A DNA stretch of 64,000 nt from assembly GCA_964367905.1 (NCBI GenBank), contig CAYIZP010000005.1, positions 35,252 through 99,251 of the forward strand, in the 5' to 3' direction. The translations under genes were made by a program, and so were the position numbers. A model generated the notes under the pieces. It was given only the letters and a program-made list of their open reading frames with translations, was not told the DNA's origin and searched no databases. Below, in pieces: positions 1 to 7,957 of the stretch. Position 1 is the stretch's first letter. Each line of letters opens with the position of its first letter. The stretch is from CAUPWF01 sp964367905 (lineage in GTDB: Bacteria; Bacillota; Clostridia; Lachnospirales; Lachnospiraceae).

Positions 1-299
1 ATCTTAGCTTTTGGTAATACAATCTGTTTTTTATCATCTTTTCCTTCGCGATACAAAACAATCTTTTTCCCAATCACTTGAACAACTTGGGATCGTGTTC
101 GCTCTGCGATTATATAAGCTAATTCTTTTGGATCATCTGCACAGTTCTTTAAAACGCTGATTTTTATCAACTCACGCGCAGTTAAAGCTTCATCTATAGC
201 CTCAATTAATGAAGGTGATACACTTGACTTTCCTATCTGAAAGATTGGCTCTAACTTCATAGCTAGTCCTTTCAAATATGCTCTTTGTTTCGTTGTCAT
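1..299 (-). CDS. yhbY: YhbY-family RNA-binding protein (3' end cut by window)
   Basis: Reading the minus strand from an ATG at 297-299 gives MTTKQRAYLKGLAMKLEPIF and onward for 99 residues until the window ends, with no stop codon. The order of short helices and strands, and the text GKSSVSPSLIEAIDEALTARE followed by LIKISVLKN, match the CRS1/YhbY single-domain family (about 97 residues), which binds pre-50S ribosomal particles. Because the family is this short, only a few C-terminal residues can be missing. It starts 23 bases after the obgE stop, so it is probably co-transcribed with obgE, itself a 50S assembly GTPase. Family call is by recognition of the sequence; role is from the family. 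Confidence 0.87.
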   Translation of the reverse strand, partial: MTTKQRAYLKGLAMKLEPIFQIGKSSVSPSLIEAIDEALTARELIKISVLKNCADDPKELAYIIAERTRSQVVQVIGKKIVLYREGKDDKKQIVLPKAK

Positions 300-322
300 A
301 ACTTACTCTCCTATCTAATCAA

Positions 323-1609
323 TTATTTATAATAATCGAATTGTAAACCGTACATACGTACAGTATCGCCTTCTTGGATTCCCTTCTCTACTAGCTCATC
401 CAAAATACCTGTTGATTTTAAGAAATTTTGAAAAAATATAAATCCTTTCTCAGAATCCAAATTGGTATATCCTAACATTTTTTCAATCTTAGGTCCTTCT
501 ACCACATACATCCCCTCTTCTATCTCTATAGTATACGGAAGATTCTCATAAATCAACTCTTCTTCAGGGAAGTATTCCTGTTCAAATACAATATCTGGAA
601 TATCTAGATGTTGTAACTGAGTTCGTACATAATTTAATAACTCTTGTAATCCCTCACCTGTTGCACCTGAAATTGCAAACACCTTGTATCCTTGTGGTTC
701 AAATTCTTCTCGAATTTTATCTACCGCATTTTCATCTTGTGCATAGATTAAATCTGTTTTATTGGCAGCAATTACTTGTGGCCGTTCTGCAATTTTTTCA
801 TTATATTGTTTCAATTCTTCGTTAATCTTATAAATATCCTCAATTGGATCTCGACCTTCGGAGCCCGAGGCATCAACAACATGAATCAATAATTTTGTAC
901 GCTCTACATGACGTAAGAATTCATGCCCTAGCCCAATTCCTTGGGAAGCACCTTCAATCAGCCCTGGGATATCAGCAATGACAAAACCACCTTCTCCATC
1001 AGGAAAATCAACCACACCTAAGTTGGGATTAATCGTTGTAAAGTGATAATTTGCAATTTTAGGGGTTGCATTGGTTACACGTGATAAAAATGTGGATTTT
1101 CCAACATTAGGAAATCCAAGTAAACCAACATCTGCAATTACCTTTAACTCTAATTGAACTTCTAATTCTTGAGATGGTTGTCCTGGTTTTGCAAATTTAG
1201 GAACTTGCATGGTTGCAGTTGCAAAATGCTGATTCCCTAGTCCACCACGTCCACCCTTTAATACTATTTGTCTTTGATTTGAAGACGACATATCCGCGAT
1301 TACTTTTCCAGAATTCACTTCTTTGATAACAGTCCCCTCAGGTACTTTTAAAATGATATCTTCTCCATCTTTTCCATGGCATTTTCTCTTCCCGCCTTGC
1401 TCACCATCTTGGGCATGGAATTTTCGTTTATGTCGATAATCAGATAAGGTGTTTAACCCTTTATCTACTTCGAACACCACATCACCTCCACGACCACCGT
1501 CGCCTCCGTCTGGACCGCCGTTTGGAACGTAGAGTTCACGACGAAAGCTAGCATGCCCATCGCCGCCTTTTCCCGATCGAATCAAGATTTTAGCTCTATC
1601 TGCAAACAT
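323..1609 (-). CDS. obgE: GTPase Obg/CgtA, 50S ribosome assembly
   Basis: Full-length Obg of 428 residues. It starts MFADRAKILIRSGKGGDG, the glycine-rich Obg fold (about 1-158). The GTPase domain follows, with P-loop GFPNVGKST, switch region FTTINPNLG, DIPGLIEGAS (G3) and NKTD (G4). The C-terminal OCT domain (about 345-428) ends in LQFDYYK. Obg binds the 50S subunit late in maturation and links it to nucleotide status; in spore formers it is also needed for sporulation initiation. It lies downstream of rplU-prp-rpmA, beyond a hairpin at 1644-1675, and upstream of yhbY. All G motifs are intact. Confidence 0.97.
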   Translation of the reverse strand: MFADRAKILIRSGKGGDGHASFRRELYVPNGGPDGGDGGRGGDVVFEVDKGLNTLSDYRHKRKFHAQDGEQGGKRKCHGKDGEDIILKVPEGTVIKEVNSGKVIADMSSSNQRQIVLKGGRGGLGNQHFATATMQVPKFAKPGQPSQELEVQLELKVIADVGLLGFPNVGKSTFLSRVTNATPKIANYHFTTINPNLGVVDFPDGEGGFVIADIPGLIEGASQGIGLGHEFLRHVERTKLLIHVVDASGSEGRDPIEDIYKINEELKQYNEKIAERPQVIAANKTDLIYAQDENAVDKIREEFEPQGYKVFAISGATGEGLQELLNYVRTQLQHLDIPDIVFEQEYFPEEELIYENLPYTIEIEEGMYVVEGPKIEKMLGYTNLDSEKGFIFFQNFLKSTGILDELVEKGIQEGDTVRMYGLQFDYYK

Positions 1610-1643
1610 AATATTTCCTTTCTAATATCTACTATATCAAAAG

Positions 1644-1675
1644 AAGGCTTCAAAACCACACGGATTTGAAGCCTT
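1644..1675 (-). terminator. Hairpin terminator or attenuator between rpmA and obgE
   Basis: An 11-base perfect inverted repeat (left arm 1644-1654, right arm 1665-1675, loop of 10) is followed on the minus strand by a short T-rich run (CTTTTG). It lies 12 bases after the rpmA stop and upstream of obgE. It probably ends or attenuates the ribosomal-protein transcript, so that obgE receives only part of the read-through. Confidence 0.7.
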
Positions 1676-1687
1676 AATTTTTTAATC

Positions 1688-1972
1688 TTATTCTGCTACA
1701 GGGTAGATAGAAACTTGTTTCTTATCTCTACCTTTTCTTTCAAATCTAACAACACCATCTACTAATGCAAATAATGTGTCATCGCCTCCACGACCTACAT
1801 TCACACCTGGGTGAATCTTAGTTCCGCGTTGTCTGTATAAAATATTTCCGGCTTTTACAAATTGTCCGTCTGCTCTTTTTGCGCCCAATCTCTTAGATTC
1901 AGAATCTCTACCGTTTTTAGTAGAACCAACTCCTTTTTTATGAGCGAAAAATTGAAGATTTAATTTCATCAT
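1688..1972 (-). CDS. rpmA: 50S ribosomal protein L27 with cleavable N-terminal extension
   Basis: 94 residues. The body [20 protein letters not shown] and the C-terminal half are classical L27, which contacts the peptidyl-transferase centre. Residues before HKKG read [10 protein letters not shown]: this is the Firmicute extension that Prp removes after the two phenylalanines so that the mature N-terminus can reach the active site. Two ATGs stand in tandem (1967-1972); a strong AGGAGG lies 8 bases before the first. The stop codon of prp falls inside that ribosome binding site, which implies translational coupling between protease and substrate. Confidence 0.97.
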   Translation of the reverse strand: MMKLNLQFFAHKKGVGSTKNGRDSESKRLGAKRADGQFVKAGNILYRQRGTKIHPGVNVGRGGDDTLFALVDGVVRFERKGRDKKQVSIYPVAE

Positions 1973-1975
1973 GGC

Positions 1976-2302
1976 TTACACCTCCTCAATTGATAAACTG
2001 ATATATTCATCATACTGTTCTTGGATGGACTTTAACCCAAGTACCATCGTTTTTAATATTGTCTTTGTGACTTCTGAAGGTTCGCACTTTAATTCAAAGT
2101 CAAGATATCCCTCTTCGTCATCTTCAACGCGTGTGAATGCGTCTCTTGTGAATTTCTCTATCGCATTTGTTGAATTAATCATCAATACAGATGCGGCGGC
2201 ACATATAATATCATGTCCTTGTTCGGCATAACCAGAATGTCCTTTTGAAGAAAACCCTACAAAATCTTTCTTCATATTCATGTATACATTAATATGAATC
2301 AA
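1976..2302 (-). CDS. prp: Ribosomal-processing cysteine protease Prp
   Basis: 108 residues when started at the TTG at 2300-2302, which has AGGTGA five bases upstream. Longer in-frame starts at 2326 and 2329 have no Shine-Dalgarno match. With this start the catalytic pair falls at His22 (KGHSGYAEQG) and Cys34 (DIICAAASVL), the same numbering as the characterised Staphylococcus aureus Prp, which further supports the choice. Prp cleaves the N-terminal extension of L27. It sits between rplU and rpmA, the usual place, and was formerly annotated YsxB/DUF464. The product should be a cytosolic dimeric cysteine protease. Confidence 0.93.
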   Translation of the reverse strand: MIHINVYMNMKKDFVGFSSKGHSGYAEQGHDIICAAASVLMINSTNAIEKFTRDAFTRVEDDEEGYLDFELKCEPSEVTKTILKTMVLGLKSIQEQYDEYISLSIEEV

Positions 2303-2335
2303 ATCATTCACCTGCTTTCTAATCATCAAAGAAAA

Positions 2336-2644
2336 TTACGCATTGATTTTTTCAATTTTAACTGCTGTGTACTGTTGTCTGTGTCCATTTTTCTTATGGT
2401 ATCCAGATTTTCTCTTGTATTTGTAAACGATTACTTTTTTACCTTTACCGTTTTCAACTACAGATGCAGTAACTGTTGCTCCTGCTACAGTAGGTGTTCC
2501 TACTTTCATATCAGAATCGCTAACAGCTAAAACTTGATCAAATGTTACAGTTTCTCCTGCTTCAACACCAAGTTTTTCAACTCTAATGATATCGCCTTCA
2601 GATACTTTGTACTGCTTACCACCTGTTGCTATAATTGCGTACAT
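2336..2644 (-). CDS. rplU: 50S ribosomal protein L21
   Basis: 102 residues beginning [18 protein letters not shown], the canonical L21 start. GGAGGT lies 5 bases before the ATG at 2642-2644, so the 16 extra in-frame residues upstream are not coding. The C-terminal half [20 protein letters not shown] is the basic 23S rRNA-binding segment. First gene of the rplU-prp-rpmA operon, read from the promoter at 2726-2754 and preceded by a structured leader. Confidence 0.97.
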   Translation of the reverse strand: MYAIIATGGKQYKVSEGDIIRVEKLGVEAGETVTFDQVLAVSDSDMKVGTPTVAGATVTASVVENGKGKKVIVYKYKRKSGYHKKNGHRQQYTAVKIEKINA

Positions 2645-2720
2645 ATGGCACCTCCTATTATCATTACTCGCCAGTTTTGGTGGTTGTATCAACTCTTATA
2701 ACCTAACTGTGCGGCATACT
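2645..2720 (-). ncRNA. Probable L21 leader (autoregulatory 5' UTR of rplU)
   Basis: About 75 bases of untranslated RNA lie between the predicted transcription start near 2719 and rplU. On the minus strand it begins with a GCCGCAC segment, then GGTTATAAGAGTTGATACAACC, whose ends GGTT/AACC pair, then the rplU ribosome binding site. Firmicutes carry a conserved L21 leader (Rfam family L21_leader) in exactly this position. I recognise the position and the small hairpin but could not score the covariance model. Confidence 0.5.
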
Positions 2721-2725
2721 ATTGT

Positions 2726-2754
2726 AGTTTACCACTTCAATCGACAATTGTCAA
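2726..2754 (-). promoter_or_regulatory. Promoter of the rplU operon
   Basis: On the minus strand TTGACA (2749-2754, a perfect -35) is followed by a 17-base spacer and TAAACT (2726-2731). A TACAAT lies a few bases further on and could be used instead with the TTGTCG at the inner side. The -35 box overlaps the stop codon of the upstream GGDEF/EAL gene. Confidence 0.65.
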
Positions 2755-4673
2755 ACGTTTTTTTCTGAACTGGAATCTTCTTCTATAAATTTTTCAAATG
2801 TATCTAAGTCTAGCGGCTTTGAAAATACATACCCTTGAATATACTCACAACCGCAAGCAACAAAATAATTTAATAATGCTTCATCTTCTACACCTTCAAC
2901 GATTACTTTGCGACCAGTTGCAATAATCGCTTTAATTAAGCTTTGAATAAATGCAGCACTTTTCTTAGATTCTGATACAGCTAATACTAAACTGCGGTCA
3001 ATTTTGATGATATCAATCGGCAAACTTAAGAATACACTCATATTAGAGTATTCAATTCCAAAATCATCTAATTCAAATTCAAACCCCAAATCTTGCATAT
3101 CAGATATGACATTTTTTATAATCTTCACATCCGAAACTAAGGTACGCTCTGTAATTTCAATTTTTATCTGATTCGCTTGGACATCATATTTTTTCATAAT
3201 CTTTAATAGATTGTCCAATAGGTTCGCCTGCAACAACATTACATAAGGAAAGTTAATGGATACTGCATTGGATAATCTACTCATGTCCTTACAAATGATT
3301 TCGAATACAATGTATGTGATTTCAACAATCAAACCTGTTTTTTCTGCTATCGGAATAAACTCACTCGGGAATAAGGAAAATTCTTGTCCGTCTCTTAATC
3401 GTACCAATGCCTCAGCCTGTGTAAATCTCTTTTCCGTGATAGAATAGACAGGCTGATAGACAACTTGAAATGATTCTTCCAATACAGCTTGTTTCAAATA
3501 CTCTAAGATAAAATTATGTCGGACCATTTCATCTCGAACACATATATCATATAAATAATCAACATCTACAGCACCCGACTTGATGGATGCTATAGAATAA
3601 TCTGCTGTCGTTAATAATGTCTTGATATTTTCACTAAACGAAGGGTAATCAACACGCGTATAAATCGCTTCGGCTCTTACCTCATAATTATCGATTGTAA
3701 AAGGGCGCTCAAATTGTTTTTTTATAGCTTGAACAAATATTTTGTCATCTTGTGATAAATTATGGGACAAGATGACGAATTCATCCCCACTATAACGAAA
3801 TATATTTTTCTTTGGAACAATGGTAGCCAATCTTCTAGCCACATTTTCCAGAACACTATCTCCAGTTTCTAAATTGAAACATTCATTTATACTCTTGAAA
3901 TTTCGAATACTACATAAATATAGAACAAACTCAGACTTATTCTTTGAAAGTCGATTAATTCGATGCATCAACGCTCTTCGATTGGACACATCGGTCAGTG
4001 GGTCTATAGATTTCATAGAATTTTGTACATATAAATATATCAGTAGTATTCCTGTTGCACTCGCGATTCCAGACAAGATAATATGCGAGAATAACAATTG
4101 CAAAAAAGAAAATCCACTGGCAAATAAAATATTGATGCACAAAATCAAATTAATACCCTGTTTGGTTCTGCTGTAATTATTTAATGATACTGCAATCACA
4201 CCAATCATATAGATAATTACAACAACATAAGTACTTCGATTCATTGCCCCTGGCATATATCCTTGTTCAACAGTAATTGTAAACACATTTTGAAACTGAT
4301 AATTTAGCAATATAATTAGGATATAAATACCATATGGTAACAAGGCAAAAAGCCATTTTGTATCTAGGGATAGACTTGAATTCTTCCACTTAGACAATGA
4401 AACCGCATAGAAAAAGGTTAAAATCGGCGCAATTGGTGTCACGATAAAGTACACCACCTTTAATCCCACTACAAACCATAGTGGAAAGAATTCAACGTAT
4501 TCAGTTGTCAAAGTTGTAGCAATTGTTATGATTACCGAAAAAAGTGTTCCCAAAAACAAAAGTCTAAATAGACGATATCGAGTTGTCTCCAACTCATCAT
4601 CCCAAATAAAACTCCAAATGGCAATCGATATAATCACAAAAGCTATATACTCGGCTAATAGTTCATATTGCAC
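2751..4673 (-). CDS. Membrane GGDEF/EAL protein, probable c-di-GMP phosphodiesterase
   Basis: 640 residues with a GTG start preceded by GAGGGG. Six to seven hydrophobic segments (about 8-24, 34-56, 64-91, 107-123, 148-164, 175-217) form a membrane sensor. The GGDEF domain (about 222-370) is degenerate: the motif reads SGDEF at 295-299, and the first metal-binding strand reads CSIRNFK where an active cyclase has an Asp pair. The EAL domain (about 385-630) is complete: EAL 421-423, EITE 506-509, DDFG 536-539, the Lys of IKID at 557 and VEGVE 592-596. The inferred activity is hydrolysis of c-di-GMP, with the GGDEF part as a possible GTP-sensing module. It lies directly downstream of lysC. Confidence 0.88.
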   Translation of the reverse strand: MQYELLAEYIAFVIISIAIWSFIWDDELETTRYRLFRLLFLGTLFSVIITIATTLTTEYVEFFPLWFVVGLKVVYFIVTPIAPILTFFYAVSLSKWKNSSLSLDTKWLFALLPYGIYILIILLNYQFQNVFTITVEQGYMPGAMNRSTYVVVIIYMIGVIAVSLNNYSRTKQGINLILCINILFASGFSFLQLLFSHIILSGIASATGILLIYLYVQNSMKSIDPLTDVSNRRALMHRINRLSKNKSEFVLYLCSIRNFKSINECFNLETGDSVLENVARRLATIVPKKNIFRYSGDEFVILSHNLSQDDKIFVQAIKKQFERPFTIDNYEVRAEAIYTRVDYPSFSENIKTLLTTADYSIASIKSGAVDVDYLYDICVRDEMVRHNFILEYLKQAVLEESFQVVYQPVYSITEKRFTQAEALVRLRDGQEFSLFPSEFIPIAEKTGLIVEITYIVFEIICKDMSRLSNAVSINFPYVMLLQANLLDNLLKIMKKYDVQANQIKIEITERTLVSDVKIIKNVISDMQDLGFEFELDDFGIEYSNMSVFLSLPIDIIKIDRSLVLAVSESKKSAAFIQSLIKAIIATGRKVIVEGVEDEALLNYFVACGCEYIQGYVFSKPLDLDTFEKFIEEDSSSEKNV

Positions 4674-4711
4674 TTGAATTTCCCCTCTCGTAAGGAATTA
4701 CATAAAGGTTC

Positions 4712-6031
4712 TTACAGTTCATATGTGACAAAAATATCATAAATTGCTTTAATAGCAGATTCAAAATCTGCATTTCTTACACCAATGATAATGTTTAACT
4801 CAGAAGATCCTTGGTCAATCATCTTCACATTGACATCAGCATGTGCTAAAGCTGAGAAAATTCTTCCAGCTGTACCTCGAGTCGATTTCATTCCACGTCC
4901 TACAACAGCAACTAATGCAAGGTCAGCTTCTAGATCAATACAATCAGGACTTACTTCACGATGGATTGCAGACAGAATATGCTGCTCATGCTCTTGGAAT
5001 TGATCTTGTTGAACAAAAATAGTCATAGTGTCAATTCCCGATGGCATATGCTCGATAGAAATTTCTTTTTCTTCAAACACATTTAGAACTTTTCTACAGA
5101 ATCCAACTTCAGAGTTCATCATAGCTTTTTCGATATTAATGGATGCAAAGCCTTTTTTACCTGCGATTCCTGTAATTGTATAATTTGGATTTTTGCAAGT
5201 TCCTTCGACAATTAATGTCCCCTTATCTTCTGGAGCATTGGTATTACGAATATTGATTGGAATTCCTTCTTTTCTGACAGGGAAAATTGCATCTTCATGC
5301 AAAACAGTAGCTCCCATATAGGAAAGTTCGCGTAATTCTCTGTAGGTAATCATCTCGATTACAGCAGGATCTTCAATCAATCGTGGATCAGCGACAAGGA
5401 ATCCCGAAACGTCTGTCCAGTTTTCATATAGGTCTACTTTCATCGCACCTGCAACGATAGAACCTGTTACATCAGAACCACCGCGAGAGAATGTTTGAAT
5501 TGTACCATTTGGCAATGCTCCATAGAATCCTGGAATCACTGCGTATTCGACACCATTTAATCTCTTTTGCATCTTCTTTTCTGTTGTCTTTGCATCAAAC
5601 ACACCATTTTCGTCAAACAAAATCACTTCTGCAGCATCAATAAATTCAAACTCTAGATATTTCGCCATAATAATACCATTTAAGTACTCACCCCTAGAGG
5701 CAGCATAATCTTTTCCAGCTTTATTTTCAAAATTTGTTTTGATTGTTGCGAATTCAGCATCAAGAGATAGATCGAGATTTAATCCATTGATAATTTCATT
5801 ATATCTTGCTTGAATCTCTATGAGTGCATTATCTATCGCTTTATTCTTCTCAGCCAAATCATAGCATGCATAGAGCATGTCTGTAACTTTAATATCAGCC
5901 GAATAACGTTTTCCAGGTGCAGATGGAATTACATATCTACGTGAATCCTCTGCTAGAATGATACTACCTACTTTTTTGAATTGTTCTGCACTTGCTAGTG
6001 AACTACCACCAAATTTTACTACTTTTTTCAT
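4712..6031 (-). CDS. lysC: Aspartate kinase
   Basis: 439 residues, the monofunctional length. The N-terminal amino-acid-kinase domain opens with VVKFGGSSLAS and contains the substrate segment TFSRGGSDVTGS. Two ACT domains follow, one beginning ITGIAGKKGFASINI and the other in the last 80 residues with SSELNIIIGV. The enzyme phosphorylates aspartate, the first step to lysine, threonine and methionine, and ACT domains normally mediate feedback inhibition. It starts 22 bases after the rng stop, so there is no room for a lysine riboswitch in front of it. A clear AGGAGG precedes the ATG. Confidence 0.96.
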   Translation of the reverse strand: MKKVVKFGGSSLASAEQFKKVGSIILAEDSRRYVIPSAPGKRYSADIKVTDMLYACYDLAEKNKAIDNALIEIQARYNEIINGLNLDLSLDAEFATIKTNFENKAGKDYAASRGEYLNGIIMAKYLEFEFIDAAEVILFDENGVFDAKTTEKKMQKRLNGVEYAVIPGFYGALPNGTIQTFSRGGSDVTGSIVAGAMKVDLYENWTDVSGFLVADPRLIEDPAVIEMITYRELRELSYMGATVLHEDAIFPVRKEGIPINIRNTNAPEDKGTLIVEGTCKNPNYTITGIAGKKGFASINIEKAMMNSEVGFCRKVLNVFEEKEISIEHMPSGIDTMTIFVQQDQFQEHEQHILSAIHREVSPDCIDLEADLALVAVVGRGMKSTRGTAGRIFSALAHADVNVKMIDQGSSELNIIIGVRNADFESAIKAIYDIFVTYEL

Positions 6032-6053
6032 TTTTCTCCTCCATATAGGTCTT

Positions 6054-7250
6054 TTAAATATTTTTTAAACTTTCTAAAAGTGACTTCCTGATTTTTTGTC
6101 TTGTGATCCCTACTAATTGTAGCTTTCCAATATCTACTACTTCGGTTTTCACTTTATCTTTACTCAAATCTTTTTTTAGATTTGAAATTAACTGATTTCG
6201 TTTCTCTTGACTGTTTAAATTAATAAAATCAATGATAATAATTCCTGACAGATTACGAAGTCGTATCTGCCTTACAATTTCTCTTGCCGCTTCTATATTT
6301 ATCATATGATTTTGTTCGTCTTGATTCTTTTTCGTCACACATTTTCCCGAATTAACATCAATCACTGTCATGGTCTCTGTTGGCTCAATCAGAAGATATG
6401 CGCCCGATTTCATCCAAACCTTTTGATTGATTGCATTATCAAGAATTCCACTGATATTATACAATTTTTTCAATGGAAAATCCACATCTTTTTGAATTCG
6501 TAGAGATTTCGTCATTTCAGGTAAAAATTTTTCAAAGTAATCTTCTAGTTCATGATATATGTCTAAATCATCGGTCACAATCTCTTCCAAAGATTCTTTC
6601 AACATATCTTGGATGTAATTCAAGTAAAATGGTAGAATAGTTTTCATGCAGGTAAAACATGGACGTGTGATGGATCGATCCACTAAATTCTGATACTCTC
6701 TGACAAGTGATTCCACCTCATGTTCTAACGTATCCATCGTAATCTTAGCAGCATTTGTGCGAACAATCAAACCAAAATCAAAATGCTGGTATTTCTCTAG
6801 TAATGTTTTTATCCTTTGCGAATCATCTTGTTTTATCTTGGATGAAATTGTCTTTGTTTTATTTTCAGAAGTTAATACTAGGCATTCACTCTTAAGTGTC
6901 AAATTAGTGGTAACTACAGGCAATTTTGATTTAACAGCTTCTCTGCTAATCTGAACCAATAGTTCATCTCCCACTTGAAGTGAATTACTCTTTGACTTTC
7001 TTACATATATGATATTGGATTGCTTATTGAGAGAATAGTAACATAATTCTCCAGACCTTATCTCTATAAAAGCCGCATTTAAACTAGGCACTATTTTCTG
7101 AATCTTTCCGATATAGATATCTCCTAGATGTACTCCACCTATCTTGGTCGCTTCATATACCAAATCATATGGTTTTTCATCCTCTAGATTCAGTAGACAT
7201 ATTCCATCGTTCATCTGAGTAATAATAATCTTTTTATTTTGGTTCATCAA
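6054..7250 (-). CDS. rng: Ribonuclease E/G family protein, short form
   Basis: 398 residues. An S1-like RNA-binding region (about 35-105, GDIYIGKIQKIVPSLNAAFIEI) lies inside the RNase H-like fold. The two catalytic aspartates are visible at Asp298 (VIDVNSGK) and Asp341 (IIIIDFIN), matching Asp303 and Asp346 of E. coli RNase E. The protein stops soon after GITRQKIRKS, so the CPxC zinc-link and the small domain that hold the E. coli dimer together are absent. It is the third of three linked genes with the TIGR03960 and TIGR03936 proteins, 11 bases apart from the latter. Expected role is endonucleolytic RNA processing. Confidence 0.9.
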   Translation of the reverse strand: MMNQNKKIIITQMNDGICLLNLEDEKPYDLVYEATKIGGVHLGDIYIGKIQKIVPSLNAAFIEIRSGELCYYSLNKQSNIIYVRKSKSNSLQVGDELLVQISREAVKSKLPVVTTNLTLKSECLVLTSENKTKTISSKIKQDDSQRIKTLLEKYQHFDFGLIVRTNAAKITMDTLEHEVESLVREYQNLVDRSITRPCFTCMKTILPFYLNYIQDMLKESLEEIVTDDLDIYHELEDYFEKFLPEMTKSLRIQKDVDFPLKKLYNISGILDNAINQKVWMKSGAYLLIEPTETMTVIDVNSGKCVTKKNQDEQNHMINIEAAREIVRQIRLRNLSGIIIIDFINLNSQEKRNQLISNLKKDLSKDKVKTEVVDIGKLQLVGITRQKIRKSLLESLKNI

Positions 7251-7261
7251 TCTACAAACCC

Positions 7262-7957
7262 CTACTCTACTATTGGATTCCCAAGAGATTCTAATGTAAC
7301 TAGTTGATTGCGTTCCTCATTCCAAGCATAAACTTCCATTCGAAGGTAGTGAACATTTGCATTATTTTTATCCATATTGAAATACTCCGAAATTGCTTGA
7401 ATCACAAGTTCTGGTTTCAAGTTATCTACGCTACCAGAAGCTAACTGCATAAAAATACCATCTTGGCATAAATTCATCTGATAAATCAATGGTCTAATAT
7501 TCACTTCACGAACAGATTTTTTTGACTTTTTGGTGATTATTATTTCATCGCAAGCCAAGAACTCTTGTAATTGTTCTTCTGTAATAAATACTGTATCTTC
7601 TGGGAATATTCCTCTATAGTCCGCAGCTGCAACAATTGCCATTCCAGTCTTCTGTCCCTCCAAAAGTTCTACGAAGGAGGTCACTTCCACACCTTCTACC
7701 ATAACAGCATTCAATTGATTCACTGCCCGATTTGAAGAAATGGATTCTGTAATTTCGATATCGAAATATTCACCATCGCTCGTTAGCCCAACTCCCAAAG
7801 GATTGGCAAATGACATAATCATATGTGGACTAAACCCTGCTGAGAATGCGATTGGAATCTCTGCACGACGCATGGATTTCTGAAAGTATCTCATCATATC
7901 AAGATGTCCAATATACTTCATAACACCATATTTTTTAAATTTAATTCTAACTTTCAA
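7262..7957 (-). CDS. TIGR03936 family radical-SAM-associated protein (DUF2344)
   Basis: 231 residues from a TTG start at 7955-7957, chosen because GGAGGG lies 8 bases upstream and because the family begins close to KVRIKFKKYGVMKYIGHLD. The family is known for sitting beside or fused to the TIGR03960 radical SAM protein. Here the two genes overlap by 11 bases. Recognisable segments are GHLDMMRYFQKSMRRAEIP and SFANPLGVGLTSDGEYFDI. No function is established; the context of RNase G and ribosomal-protein genes suggests RNA or ribosome modification, which is inference only. Confidence 0.87.
   Translation of the reverse strand: MKVRIKFKKYGVMKYIGHLDMMRYFQKSMRRAEIPIAFSAGFSPHMIMSFANPLGVGLTSDGEYFDIEITESISSNRAVNQLNAVMVEGVEVTSFVELLEGQKTGMAIVAAADYRGIFPEDTVFITEEQLQEFLACDEIIITKKSKKSVREVNIRPLIYQMNLCQDGIFMQLASGSVDNLKPELVIQAISEYFNMDKNNANVHYLRMEVYAWNEERNQLVTLESLGNPIVE

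Noticed and set aside
2645..2692. Longer N-terminus of L21
   Set aside because: The extra 16 residues do not match L21 and the strong ribosome binding site is directly before MYAIIATGG.
6032..6053. Lysine riboswitch before lysC
   Set aside because: Only 22 bases separate lysC from rng, too little for the element, and no such fold is visible.
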